From: VRUE01 sp033856195
GTDB taxonomy: Bacteria; Actinomycetota; Thermoleophilia; Solirubrobacterales; 70-9
NCBI GenBank assembly: GCA_033856195.1
Contig: JAWVFL010000002.1
Span: forward strand, 62,001-126,000
Direction: 5' to 3'
DNA length: 64,000 bases
Each line of letters opens with the position of its first letter. Position 1 is the first letter of the stretch. Shown here piece by piece: positions 1 through 9,035 of the stretch. The notes below the pieces were generated by a model. The model ran no database searches. It had not been told where the DNA came from and saw nothing but the letters and a program-made list of their open reading frames with translations. The translations under genes were made by a program, and so were the position numbers.

Positions 1-1
1 C

Positions 2-391
2 TCGAAGGCGTTCCCGCACTCCGAAGAAGCGATCGCGGCCTTCCAGCCCAACCTCAACTTCATTCGCGCCTACACGCCGGACCTCTTCAACGGCTTTGCC
101 CGGCTGGGTCAGGTCAGCGCGCCCTACGACGGCAACGGCCATTACGTGCGCAGCAGCTTCAGCGACCTCAACATCTTCAACTACAACAGCGGCAGCCGCG
201 TTCTGGAACCGATCAAACCCTCCGAACAGTACGACGCGTTCGGCGCCTCCGCGGGCGTCAAGCGTCCCTGCCCCGGCGGCGCCAGCCAACCGGCCGCCGA
301 TGGCTCCAGCCCCTTCGTCGAACCGCCGTTCAGCGGCTCCGGCGTGACCACCGACGACTGCAATCCGGCCGACGCGCCACCCGGCCCATGA
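2..391 (+). CDS. Mce/MlaD family protein, C-terminal fragment
   Basis: An open frame enters from the left edge and ends at a TGA that overlaps the ATG of the next gene (ATGA at 388-391). The 129 visible residues include the segment FIRAYTPDLFNGFARLGQ and a Pro/Ser-rich tail, as in C-terminal ends of actinobacterial Mce proteins. The MlaD domain itself lies outside the window. Mce proteins are periplasmic or cell-wall lipid-binding subunits that work with YrbE permeases and an Mkl-type ATPase in lipid import. The assignment rests mainly on position: five clear Mce genes follow with coupled stops and starts. Confidence 0.8.
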   Translation, partial: SKAFPHSEEAIAAFQPNLNFIRAYTPDLFNGFARLGQVSAPYDGNGHYVRSSFSDLNIFNYNSGSRVLEPIKPSEQYDAFGASAGVKRPCPGGASQPAADGSSPFVEPPFSGSGVTTDDCNPADAPPGP

Positions 392-1911
392 GAAGGGCAC
401 TCGTCATAGGCGCGCTGGTCGCGGCGGTCATCGTCGCGATCGTGCTGATCTCCTCCGGCGGCAGCGGCGGCAACGACTACGTCGTGCGGGCGATCTTCGA
501 CAGCGGTGGATTCATGGTCAAAGGCGAGCAGGTTCGGGTCGCCGGCGCCAACGTCGGCGAGATCGAATCGGTCGGGGTCACCTTGCCGGGCGAGATCGAC
601 AGCTACGAAAACGGCAAGGAACAGGCGCTCGACGGCAAGGCCGTGATCGTGATGAACATCACCGACGCCGGCTTCCAGGACTTCCGCAGCGACGCCAGCT
701 GCCAGATCCGCCCGCAGTCGCTGATCGGAGAGAAGTTCGTCGACTGCCGTCCGACCCTGCCACGGGCGCCGGGGTCGCAGCCGGCGCCGCCGCTGAAGGA
801 GATTCCCGAAGACCAGCCCGGCGCCGGGCAGCTGCTGTTGCCGCTGGAGAACAACAGCACCAGCGTCGACCCGGACCTGATCAACGACATCAACAAACTG
901 CCCTACGCGCAGCGCTTCCGCCTGATCTTCAACGAACTCGGCGCCGGCCTGGCCGGCCGCGGGGAGGACATCGAGGCGGTGGTCAAGCGCGCCAACCCGG
1001 CGCTGCGCGACGTCGATCGCCTGCTCGGCATCCTCGACGCACAGCGCGATCAGTTGACCCGACTCGCGGCCGACTCCGAGCAGATCCTCGAGCCGCTCTC
1101 GCGCGAACGCGCCCACGTCGCCGGCTTCTTCACCAACTCCGGCGCAGCGGCACAGGCCACCACCGAGCGGGGCGAAGACCTTGAAGCCTCGCTGCAGAAG
1201 TTCCCCGCCTTCCTGCGCGAGTTCCGCCTCACGATGCGCAGCCTGCAGGGCTTCTCCGATGCGGCCACCCCGACCTTCGCGGCCCTCGGCAAAGCGGCGC
1301 CCGGGTTCACCGAAGCGACCCGCCTGCTGACGCCGTTCTCGGCCGCCTCGACGGTGGCGCTGAAGTCACTTGGGACGACCGGTGAAGAAGCGGGCCCGAC
1401 GCTGCGTGCGGCCGACCCGATCGTGCGCAAGACGACGGCGCTGGCCCGCACCGGGGTCAGCCCGACGACGAACCTGGCGAAGTTCCTCGCCAGCACCGAG
1501 GAAACGAAGGGCTTCGACGGGCTTGTTGACCTGATTTACAACACAACGGCGGCCACGAACGGCTTTGATCAATACGGCCACTTCACGCGCATCCTGGTCA
1601 CCCTCACTAACTGCCTCGAATATGGGCTCGAAGAAAGCGGTTGCTCGGCGCAGTTCACCGGGACAAACGCGGGTGACTCGTCAGTCTCCACGGCGCAGCT
1701 GTACCGCCTGCTCCAAGAGGAGCAGGCGCGGGAAGCAGGTGAGGCGGGCGGCACACTGGCGCTGCCGAAGGCTCCGGGTGCCGGCCTTGCCCCATCCACG
1801 CCACTTACGCGCGAAGCTCCTGAAATCGCACAGGGCCGACAGCTCGAAGGGAAGAGCGCTCTGGCGGGGCCACGACAACGTGCCCTTCTCGACTACCTCC
1901 TCGGCCCATGA
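388..1911 (+). CDS. Mce/MlaD family lipid-transport protein
   Basis: 507 residues. A single N-terminal membrane anchor (about residues 4-22) is followed by an MlaD domain (about 30-115) containing VKGEQVRVAGANVGEIESV, the typical 'G..VR..G..VG.V' core. A long helical stretch with regularly spaced hydrophobics (about 180-370) is the usual Mce helical region, which builds the lipid tunnel in hexamers. The start is fixed by ATGA overlap with the upstream gene, and the stop overlaps the next ATG. It is probably one subunit of a hetero-hexameric Mce complex importing lipids or sterols; the substrate cannot be read from the sequence. I cannot assign it a letter (A-F) without yrbE in view. Confidence 0.93.
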   Translation: MRRALVIGALVAAVIVAIVLISSGGSGGNDYVVRAIFDSGGFMVKGEQVRVAGANVGEIESVGVTLPGEIDSYENGKEQALDGKAVIVMNITDAGFQDFRSDASCQIRPQSLIGEKFVDCRPTLPRAPGSQPAPPLKEIPEDQPGAGQLLLPLENNSTSVDPDLINDINKLPYAQRFRLIFNELGAGLAGRGEDIEAVVKRANPALRDVDRLLGILDAQRDQLTRLAADSEQILEPLSRERAHVAGFFTNSGAAAQATTERGEDLEASLQKFPAFLREFRLTMRSLQGFSDAATPTFAALGKAAPGFTEATRLLTPFSAASTVALKSLGTTGEEAGPTLRAADPIVRKTTALARTGVSPTTNLAKFLASTEETKGFDGLVDLIYNTTAATNGFDQYGHFTRILVTLTNCLEYGLEESGCSAQFTGTNAGDSSVSTAQLYRLLQEEQAREAGEAGGTLALPKAPGAGLAPSTPLTREAPEIAQGRQLEGKSALAGPRQRALLDYLLGP

Positions 1912-3347
1912 GAAATCGCAGCGGCATACAGGGAGTCGCGAGCAGCCCGGTGATCGTCGGGGCGGTGACCGTGCTGGTCATCATCGTCGCCGTCTTCCTC
2001 GCCTACAACGCCAACAACGGCCTGCCCTTCGTCTCCACCTACAACTTGAAGGCCCGGGTGCCCAACGCAAACGCGCTGGTCAAGGGCAACGAGGTGCGGA
2101 TCGGCGGCGCCCGCGTCGGTGTCGTCAAGTCCGTGGTCCCGGTGCAGACCGGCAATGGCCAGGTCGCGGCCGAACTCAGCCTCAGCCTCGACAAGAACGT
2201 CGAACCGCTGCCGGACAACTCGCTGATGATCATCCGGCCCAAATCCCCACTCGGCCTCAAGTACCTGCAGATCGTTCCCGGCGACTCAAGGGAAGGCTAC
2301 GCAGCCGGCGAAACGATCCCAGTCAGGGCGGCGCGGCCGGAACCGGTCGACATCGACCAGTTCTTCGACATGTTCGACGAGCGCACGCGGCAGGCGATCC
2401 AGCGCAACCTGGCGGGCTTCGGCAACGCGCTGGCGGGCCGCGGGCCGCAGATCAACAACGCCTTCATCGCCCTCCGCATGCTGGCCGAAGACAGCCAGCC
2501 GACGCTGGCTAACCTGGTTGCGCCGAGCACCGGCTTCGGCGAATTCTGGCGCGCCCTCGAGGCGCTCTCGGCGACCGTGGCGCCGGTGGCCGAGGAACAG
2601 GCGAGCATGTTCGCCGCCCTCGACCGCACCTTCGCCGCCTTCGCGCGCGTATCGCGCCCCTACATCCAGGAAACGATCTCCAAGGGACCCGAGACGCTCG
2701 ACACGGTCACCGCGGACCTGCCCGCCCTGCGCCCCTTCCTCCATGATTCGGAACGCTTCTTCGCCGCGCTGCGGCCGGGGGCGAAGGTGCTGGGAGAAAC
2801 CTCGCCGACGATCGCGGCCGCGCTTCGCGCCGGCATCCCGGCGCTGAACCGCTCACCCAGCCTCAACGCCCAGCTGCCGCCCACGGCCGATGCGCTGCTT
2901 GCCTTCCAGCAGTCGACAGGCGTTTTCAATGGCCTCGACCTGCTGATCGACACCAACAACGTGCTCGGTCCGGCGATCCGCTTCATCGCCCCCGCACAGA
3001 CCACTTGCAACTACCTCACCATCGCCTTCCGCAATCTTTCCAACTCATCCAGCGAAGACAACGGACTGGGCGGTTGGTTCAATGCGATCTCCTTCCAGTC
3101 TCCTGAAGGGCCGAACAGCGAGGGCGGCCAAGCCTCGGCACCGGCCAACGGCGGCTCGACCAACCGGTTCAACCACCTCCACTCAAATCCCTACCCCAAT
3201 ACAGCGTCTCCGGGTCAGCCAAAAGAGTGTGAAGCTGGCAACGAGCGTTACGAAACCGGCATCACCCGAATCGGCAACACGCCGCGCAACGACGGCATCG
3301 TCACATCCGGCCAGACCAAGAAGCAGCGCGGGGAAGAGGAAAAGTAA
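1908..3347 (+). CDS. Mce/MlaD family lipid-transport protein
   Basis: 479 residues. The N-terminal transmembrane anchor lies at about 13-32, followed by an MlaD domain (KGNEVRIGGARVGVVKSV at about 60-77; KSPLGLKYLQIVPG at about 111-124) and then the helical Mce region. The C-terminal part has two cysteines in a Ser/Asn-rich stretch (TTCNYLTIAFRNLSN), also common in Mce proteins. The gene starts inside the stop of the preceding gene (ATGA at 1908-1911) and ends at a TAATG junction shared with the next. Its role is the same as the other subunits: an extracytoplasmic lipid-binding component of an Mce transporter. Confidence 0.93.
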   Translation: MRNRSGIQGVASSPVIVGAVTVLVIIVAVFLAYNANNGLPFVSTYNLKARVPNANALVKGNEVRIGGARVGVVKSVVPVQTGNGQVAAELSLSLDKNVEPLPDNSLMIIRPKSPLGLKYLQIVPGDSREGYAAGETIPVRAARPEPVDIDQFFDMFDERTRQAIQRNLAGFGNALAGRGPQINNAFIALRMLAEDSQPTLANLVAPSTGFGEFWRALEALSATVAPVAEEQASMFAALDRTFAAFARVSRPYIQETISKGPETLDTVTADLPALRPFLHDSERFFAALRPGAKVLGETSPTIAAALRAGIPALNRSPSLNAQLPPTADALLAFQQSTGVFNGLDLLIDTNNVLGPAIRFIAPAQTTCNYLTIAFRNLSNSSSEDNGLGGWFNAISFQSPEGPNSEGGQASAPANGGSTNRFNHLHSNPYPNTASPGQPKECEAGNERYETGITRIGNTPRNDGIVTSGQTKKQRGEEEK

Positions 3348-4855
3348 TGGGTCGGCTGCCGGAGAGAGACATGCGGGCGGGGGCGACCGACAGTCGCTTC
3401 AAGTGGCGGCCGAGCAACGCCCTGATTGCGGTGATCTTCCTGCTCATCTTCACGGTCGGGCCCTACCTTGCCTTCACCGGCCACGTGCCCTTCACCAGCT
3501 ACGGCTACGAGCTCAAGGCGACCTTCGGCAACGGAGCCAACATCTCCACCAACTCGCCGGTTCGGATCGCCGGCGTCGACGTCGGCCGCGTGATCGCCAC
3601 CGAACGCGATGGCGACGCGACGACCGTTACCTTCACGGTCGAAGGCAAAGGCCGGCCGATCCACGAGGATGCCTTCGCCGCGATCCGGCCGCGGATCTTC
3701 CTCGAGGGCAACTTCTTCATCGATCTCTCGCCCGGCAGCCCCAGCGCAGCCGAGCTGGACAGCGACGCGACGATCCCGGTCAGCCGCACGTCCACCTGGG
3801 TGCAGATCGATGAGGTCCTCACCGCGCTGCAGGCGCCGGTACGAGCCGACCTCAGTCACCTGCTGGAGAGCTACGGCACGGCGCTGACCCATAAGCCGAC
3901 CGCAGCCGAAGACGCCGGCCAGCTGCCCGAGGTGCACGGCAAGAGCGGCGCCGAGGGGCTCAACGGAGGCTTCCGCTACGGCGGCGACGCCGGTCGCTAC
4001 AGCGCCCAGGTCACCAACGCGCTGCTCGGCACTCAGCCGCACGACCTTTCGCGGCTGATCGCCGGCACCGGTCGCACCTTTGCGGCGCTCGCCCAGAACG
4101 AGGAAGACCTGAAGGGGCTGATCGTCAACTTCGACGTCTTCACCGGCGCGCTCGCTTCCCAGTCGGCCAATCTCTCGACCACGATCCATCGTCTGGCGCC
4201 GACGCTGAAGGAATTCCACGGTTCGCTGGTCAGTCTCAACCAGGCGCTGCCGCCGCTGCGGGCCTGGGCGATCGAGCTGAACCCGGCAGTCGCCGAGCTG
4301 CCCGACTTGATCAGCGCCGGCCGCCCCTGGATCAAGCAGGCCCGGCCGCTGCTCTCCGGCAAGGAGGCCGGCGGGACCGCGAAGCTGCTGCGCGAAGCGA
4401 CCCCGGGGCTCGCCGGCGCCGCTCAGGCGGGCAAGGCGATCGCCTTGCCCCAGCTCAACCGAATCAGCCTTTGCACGACCAAGGTCATCGTCCCGACCGG
4501 CAATCAGACGATCGAAGACCAGTTCAGCACCGGCGGCCCCAACTATCGTGAGTTCCTCTACGCCCTCACCGACTTCGCCGGCTGGGGGCAGAACTTCGAC
4601 GGCAATGGACCCTTCGTGCGGGTGCAGCCCGGCGGTGGTGATCAATTGGTCGAACTGAAGAACCCGGAAGGGAACCTGACTACGGACCAACGAACCTTCG
4701 CCCACACGATCGCTCCCCCGATCGGCACACAGCCACGGCTCGGTGGCCGCCCGCCAAAGAAGCCCGACGTGCGCTGCGATAGCAATCCAGTGCCGAACGT
4801 AAATGGCCATCTTGGCCAGGTCGGCGCCCCAACTCCGGCGGCGGTGAGCCCATGA
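3347..4855 (+). CDS. Mce/MlaD family lipid-transport protein
   Basis: 502 residues with a short cytoplasmic N-terminus, one membrane segment (about 26-42) and an MlaD domain (SPVRIAGVDVGRVIATERDG at about 65-84; RPRIFLEGNFFIDLSPGS at about 115-132). The helical region is interrupted by an insertion of about 50 residues rich in Gly and charged residues (about 185-225), unlike its neighbours. The ATG overlaps the previous TAA by one base and the stop overlaps the next start (ATGA at 4852-4855), so translation is coupled along the operon. Probably one of six non-identical subunits. Confidence 0.92.
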   Translation: MGRLPERDMRAGATDSRFKWRPSNALIAVIFLLIFTVGPYLAFTGHVPFTSYGYELKATFGNGANISTNSPVRIAGVDVGRVIATERDGDATTVTFTVEGKGRPIHEDAFAAIRPRIFLEGNFFIDLSPGSPSAAELDSDATIPVSRTSTWVQIDEVLTALQAPVRADLSHLLESYGTALTHKPTAAEDAGQLPEVHGKSGAEGLNGGFRYGGDAGRYSAQVTNALLGTQPHDLSRLIAGTGRTFAALAQNEEDLKGLIVNFDVFTGALASQSANLSTTIHRLAPTLKEFHGSLVSLNQALPPLRAWAIELNPAVAELPDLISAGRPWIKQARPLLSGKEAGGTAKLLREATPGLAGAAQAGKAIALPQLNRISLCTTKVIVPTGNQTIEDQFSTGGPNYREFLYALTDFAGWGQNFDGNGPFVRVQPGGGDQLVELKNPEGNLTTDQRTFAHTIAPPIGTQPRLGGRPPKKPDVRCDSNPVPNVNGHLGQVGAPTPAAVSP

Positions 4856-6243
4856 GTCGTTGGTCGCATTTCCGCTCTTCCCTTTCCCGCCAGTCCCGGG
4901 GGCGCAGCAAGGACACGATCGCGATCGTCATCCTCGCTGCCGCAGGGGTCGTGATGACGCTCTGGATCTTCACCCAGCAGAAAGCCTCGCTGCCGGCCTG
5001 GGTCCCGGCCGTCGGCGAAGAGTTCGCCCACGTCACGGGGGAGTTCACTACCGCTCAAGCGGTGACCCCGGGCCAGGGCCAGGCCGTCGACATCGCCGGC
5101 ATCCAGGTCGGCAAGGTCACCTCGGTCGACCTCGAAGATGGCCACGCGGTCGTTGGGATGGACATCGAACCGAAGTACATGGACCTGATCCATCCCGACG
5201 CGAGCCTGCTGCTGCGGCCGAAAACGAACCTCAACGACATGGTCGTCGAGGTAGATCCCGGCAATGCCAAGGGCCATATCGAGGATGGCTACAACTTCCC
5301 GCTCTCGCGCACGGAACCGAACGTCAACCTCGACGCTTTCCTCGCCACCCTCGACGCCGACACGCGCCAGTACATCCAGCTGCTCGTCGCCGGCGGCGCC
5401 CAGGGAATCGGCGGCCGCGGCCGCCAGCTCGGCAACGCCCTCCGTCGCCTGCAGCCCTTCGCCCATTACATTGCCGACCTCAACAAAGCCGTGGCCACGC
5501 GCCGCGTCGCGCTCGCCCGGGTGATCCACGACTTCGGGCTGCTGACCACCGAACTGGGCCGTCACGACGCCGAGATCGAACGCTGGGTCACGGCCTCCAA
5601 GGGGGCGCTCGGCAACTTCGCCAACCAGCAGAGCTCGATCCAGGAAATCCTCACCGAATTCCCCTCGACGCTGACCACGGCGGAATCGGCCTTCGCCAGC
5701 GCCAACCGCTTCTCGCAAGCGGCGCGCCCGGCGCTGCTCGGCCTGATCCCGCAGGCGCAGGCGCTGAAGCCGGCGCTGAAGGCCAACGAGCGGCTCTTCG
5801 AGCAGACCACCGTGCCGATCCGCGATCAGATCCGGCCCTTCACGCGTCAAATTCGCCCTGTCCTCACCCACGCCAAGCAGGGCTCCGCCCAGTTCAGCAA
5901 GACGGTGCGCGGCTTCGGCAACTCGCTCGCCGCCTTCAACAGCTTCCTCAACGAGCTCGCCTACAAGCCAAAGGGCTCACGACAGAGCTACCTCTTCTAC
6001 CTGCCGTGGCTCAACCATGACGTAAACGCCAGCTTCAACCTCGATGACCCTGCCGGTCCGATTGGTAGGGGACTGACACTTATCTCCTGCAACGGCACCT
6101 CGCTCGCCTATCCGTTCGCCAGCGCCAGGCCCTATGTCCAGGCGCTGCTAAGAGGCGGAAACATTCCGCGCGCCGACCAACTGCCGGTTGTTCCGGAGGA
6201 TCCCTCATTCCCCGGCCACGGGTGCGGACCCGGAGCAGAATGA
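4852..6243 (+). CDS. Mce/MlaD family lipid-transport protein
   Basis: 463 residues. Basic N-terminus, membrane anchor at about 23-42, then an MlaD domain (GQAVDIAGIQVGKVTSVDLE at about 75-94; RPKTNLNDMVVEVDPG at about 124-139) and the helical domain. The C-terminus ends in a Cys-containing segment (LISCNGTSLAYPFASARPYV) close to that seen in neighbouring Mce proteins. Starts and stops are coupled to the flanking genes by 4-nt overlaps. Confidence 0.92.
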   Translation: MSRWSHFRSSLSRQSRGRSKDTIAIVILAAAGVVMTLWIFTQQKASLPAWVPAVGEEFAHVTGEFTTAQAVTPGQGQAVDIAGIQVGKVTSVDLEDGHAVVGMDIEPKYMDLIHPDASLLLRPKTNLNDMVVEVDPGNAKGHIEDGYNFPLSRTEPNVNLDAFLATLDADTRQYIQLLVAGGAQGIGGRGRQLGNALRRLQPFAHYIADLNKAVATRRVALARVIHDFGLLTTELGRHDAEIERWVTASKGALGNFANQQSSIQEILTEFPSTLTTAESAFASANRFSQAARPALLGLIPQAQALKPALKANERLFEQTTVPIRDQIRPFTRQIRPVLTHAKQGSAQFSKTVRGFGNSLAAFNSFLNELAYKPKGSRQSYLFYLPWLNHDVNASFNLDDPAGPIGRGLTLISCNGTSLAYPFASARPYVQALLRGGNIPRADQLPVVPEDPSFPGHGCGPGAE

Positions 6244-7811
6244 GTAAGCGCGCCCCCAGCACAACCCAGCTCCTCGTGATCGCCGGCTTCGCGCTGTCCT
6301 GCTTCGGCATCCTGCTCTTCCTCTGGATCACCTTCGGCGGGCCGACCCCATTCAAGGCGAAGCCCTACGAGATCAACGTGCCCTTCAAGGAGGCGACCCA
6401 GCTCGCCCAGCAGTCCGACGTGCGGATCTCCGGCGTCTCGGTCGGCAAGGTGCAGGACATCGTCCTGGCGCCCGACGGCGAACAGGCGATGGCCAAGGTC
6501 GACATCGACGACAAGTACGGGCCACTGCCGGCAAACACCCGCGCCGTGTTGCGCACGAAGACGCTGCTCGGCGAGACCTACATCGAGCTCACCCCGGGCG
6601 ACCGCGACGGCCCTAAGCTTGCCGACGGCGGCATCCTTCCCCGTGCCCAGATCGCCGAATCGGTGCAGCTCGACGAGATCTTCCGCACCTTCAACGCAAA
6701 AACCCGTGCCGCCTTCCAGAGCTGGCAGCAGGAAGCTGCCCTGTCGATCGAGGGGCAGGGGGCAAGCCTCTCCTACGCCTTCGGCGAGCTCGAACCCACG
6801 TTCACCCAGTTCGATCGCCTCTTTCGCGTCCTCGACAGCCAGCGCCTCGCGGTCAAGACGCTCTTCCGCAACGGCGCCACCTCGCTGCGCGCTCTGCGCG
6901 GCCGCCAGGGAGAGCTCGCCGCCCTGATCCAGAGCTCGAACGCGGTTTTCAGCACCACCGCCGCTCGCGACCGCGAGATCGAAGCGCTCTTCCGCGCCTT
7001 CCCCACCTTCCAGGACGAGTCAAGGCTGACGCTCGAGCGCCTGAAGAGCTTCTCGGTCAACGCCGACCCGGTGATGAAGCAGCTCGTTCCGGTCGCCGAA
7101 CAGCTCTCGCCGACCCTGATCGCCTTCTCCAGGTTTGCGCCGGAAGCGAAGGGCTTCTTCGAAGGGCTCGAACCCGTCATCGACCGCGCCCCTACCGGCT
7201 TCCCCGCCGTGCGCAAGCTCTTCCGGGACGAGTTTCCGCCGCTGCTGCGCGCCATCGATCCGTTCCTGCGCAACCTCAACCCTGTCCTCACCGGTCTCGG
7301 CCTCTACAAGCATGAGCTGACCGCGACGATGGGCAATATCGCCTCGATGACCAATGCCGAATTGGTAGACGAAAATGCTGCGGGTGAGAAGCTCCACTAC
7401 CTGCGCGCTATGGGTCCCTTCACCCCGGAATCACTGGCCACCTATCCCAGCCGCACGACCATCGGGCGATCAAACGCCTATCCGCAGCCTTTGGCGACGA
7501 AAAGTCTCGCCACCGGATTCCCGAGCTTCGACACTCGCGGCTGCACATCGGGCGTGACAGCAACTCTCGATCCCGAAACCTACAAAAATCCGGTGTTCGC
7601 GGAACGCTCCAAACAGGCGAACAAGACACCCGAAGAGAACGAAAAATTCTCTAAGTCCTTCTTCGATGCGCTGAAAAAGTACGCCTTCGCCGAACAAACC
7701 GACTCGGCGTTGGTCCCGGCGCCTGGCTGCTATCAACAGGCGCCCTTCAACCCGATCGGCAGAAGCGGCCCGTCGACGACCTACCAGCACACGTTCGAAC
7801 AGAGCGAATAG
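6240..7811 (+). CDS. Mce/MlaD family lipid-transport protein, last gene of the operon
   Basis: 523 residues. I chose the ATG at 6240 because it overlaps the previous TGA (ATGA), as throughout this operon; an in-frame start 18 nt upstream is less likely. N-terminal membrane anchor at about 11-33, MlaD domain with SDVRISGVSVGKVQDIVLAP (about 61-80) and KTLLGETYIELTPGD (about 107-121), then the helical domain. The C-terminal 100 residues are more polar, with two Cys. Its 3' end overlaps the convergent lipoprotein gene by about 65 nt. As the sixth consecutive Mce gene it completes the usual set of six; yrbE permeases would be expected upstream of the window. Confidence 0.92.
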   Translation: MSKRAPSTTQLLVIAGFALSCFGILLFLWITFGGPTPFKAKPYEINVPFKEATQLAQQSDVRISGVSVGKVQDIVLAPDGEQAMAKVDIDDKYGPLPANTRAVLRTKTLLGETYIELTPGDRDGPKLADGGILPRAQIAESVQLDEIFRTFNAKTRAAFQSWQQEAALSIEGQGASLSYAFGELEPTFTQFDRLFRVLDSQRLAVKTLFRNGATSLRALRGRQGELAALIQSSNAVFSTTAARDREIEALFRAFPTFQDESRLTLERLKSFSVNADPVMKQLVPVAEQLSPTLIAFSRFAPEAKGFFEGLEPVIDRAPTGFPAVRKLFRDEFPPLLRAIDPFLRNLNPVLTGLGLYKHELTATMGNIASMTNAELVDENAAGEKLHYLRAMGPFTPESLATYPSRTTIGRSNAYPQPLATKSLATGFPSFDTRGCTSGVTATLDPETYKNPVFAERSKQANKTPEENEKFSKSFFDALKKYAFAEQTDSALVPAPGCYQQAPFNPIGRSGPSTTYQHTFEQSE

Positions 7812-8454
7812 CTCTCGCGGCGCTAACTCTCGGTTTGCGAGATCGCAGAAGTGGTTGGAGCCTGTCCGGAGGCTGCCGGTTTTTATCCCGCAGTAAGAAA
7901 ACGTTGTCATCAACGATCGCTGATCGGGTTAAATGGCCCGTGAGGATTCGTACTCTCTGGCTACGATCATCTGCGATTCCGACGATGATCCTAGTCGGGG
8001 GATCTTGGTGCATCTGCCCATCAATCACTACGCTCGCAAGTCCATGCTTAATCACGACTGACGTTGGAGCGCATACCTGACCGATGCTCCCGTCTGCTTC
8101 TTTGCTCACGATGCACAAAAAGCCGTCTCCTGGAATGACCCAAAATCCCCGCTGAGATCGAATTGGTATGCGCTGGGCAAAGGCAAAATTTATACCATAG
8201 GTTGAGGCGGGTATCACCGCTCTAACATCTGCGGGCAGCCCCTCCGGCGCGGTATCGAGAAGCGAAAAGCTACGACGAAGCTTTGTTTCGACATGCTGCA
8301 CGATTGGGAGATGCATAGAAATAGCATCCCTACCAGAGGGAGGGTGTTCAGTTAGGACCGGCCATTCCTGGGAGGATCCGCAACCTGCGAAAATCGCAAA
8401 AGTCACCAGGCCGACGCTAATGCGCCAGCCCGGTGACTTTTGAGGGGAGTCCAC
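7747..8454 (-). CDS. putative lipoprotein of unknown function
   Basis: 235 residues from a GTG at 8454 preceded by AAGGGCAAG. The N-terminus has a short hydrophobic run ending in FAIFAGCGSS, a plausible lipobox with Cys at about residue 24, so a membrane-anchored lipoprotein is likely. The rest shows no domain I recognise. The last 40 residues are Arg-rich and overlap the convergent mce gene, so the true stop may have shifted or the tail may be dispensable. Codon use and GC (roughly mid-50s percent) differ from the flanking core genes, consistent with an acquired segment. A longer form starting at 8589 would bury the signal sequence and is disfavoured. Confidence 0.6.
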   Translation of the reverse strand: MDSPQKSPGWRISVGLVTFAIFAGCGSSQEWPVLTEHPPSGRDAISMHLPIVQHVETKLRRSFSLLDTAPEGLPADVRAVIPASTYGINFAFAQRIPIRSQRGFWVIPGDGFLCIVSKEADGSIGQVCAPTSVVIKHGLASVVIDGQMHQDPPTRIIVGIADDRSQRVRILTGHLTRSAIVDDNVFLLRDKNRQPPDRLQPLLRSRKPRVSAARAIRSVRTCAGRSSTGRFCRSG

Positions 8455-8483
8455 CTTGCCCTTAATGTAAAAGAGGGGTAGCG

Positions 8484-8936
8484 CTATCCACAGGTGATGC
8501 AGGTCTGCGTCCCACTTACATGAGCCCCTGATCCAGTTGTGTTGTTCCGAAGGACGCCCCGTCGCCAAACCCCATCCTCGGCGAACCACTTTACTCCGGT
8601 GTAGTTATTCGAACCGGGGGTACATAGCCAGCTAGAGCTCACGTCGCCTTTATTGTTCAGGACACTGACACAAGCACTGTGCTCGTAGCTCTGCCCCGAT
8701 ACGGCCCAAAGATAGCCCCCGAGATTAGCTGCACACTTATCCCCAGCTTGACCGTACGGCGCCACCCACGAGTAGCTGCAAATTGACATGTTGCCTTGGA
8801 CGTCTGCCTGGGCCCTAGTCAAAGGCCCGGTCGAAAGCCAGACGGTGGCGAGAAGCGCCAGAATTGCCGAAGCGATCAGCCTATACCTCCGAAAGTGGCT
8901 AGGAACGTGACCCGAAACGTCGGTAAGTTGATTCAA
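8484..8936 (-). CDS. small secreted cysteine-rich protein, unknown function
   Basis: 150 residues from a TTG at 8936 with a well-placed AAAGGA (8943-8948); an ATG at 8996 is also in frame but has no ribosome site. A signal peptide (RLIASAILALLATVWL, then a likely cleavage after RAQA) precedes a mature part with six cysteines, ending in CITCG near the C-terminus. The residues are rich in Gly, Ser, Asn and Trp, suggesting a compact extracellular disulphide-bonded protein. No family recognised. It sits directly upstream of the lipoprotein gene on the same strand (29-nt gap), so the two may be co-expressed. Confidence 0.6.
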   Translation of the reverse strand: MNQLTDVSGHVPSHFRRYRLIASAILALLATVWLSTGPLTRAQADVQGNMSICSYSWVAPYGQAGDKCAANLGGYLWAVSGQSYEHSACVSVLNNKGDVSSSWLCTPGSNNYTGVKWFAEDGVWRRGVLRNNTTGSGAHVSGTQTCITCG

Positions 8937-9035
8937 CTGAATTCCTTTCAGTAGAGGGAGCTTTGACCCTCTCTGATATGAGTTACTGAAACGCATTGCG
9001 ATCTGGCAATTCTCCGCCGTTGAAACTTGACGATG

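Noticed and set aside
181..1116. Long minus-strand frames opposite the mce genes, here and elsewhere in the window
   Set aside because: They mirror high-GC third-position bias of real plus-strand genes, have no ribosome sites, and encode low-complexity Arg/Ala/Gly sequence.
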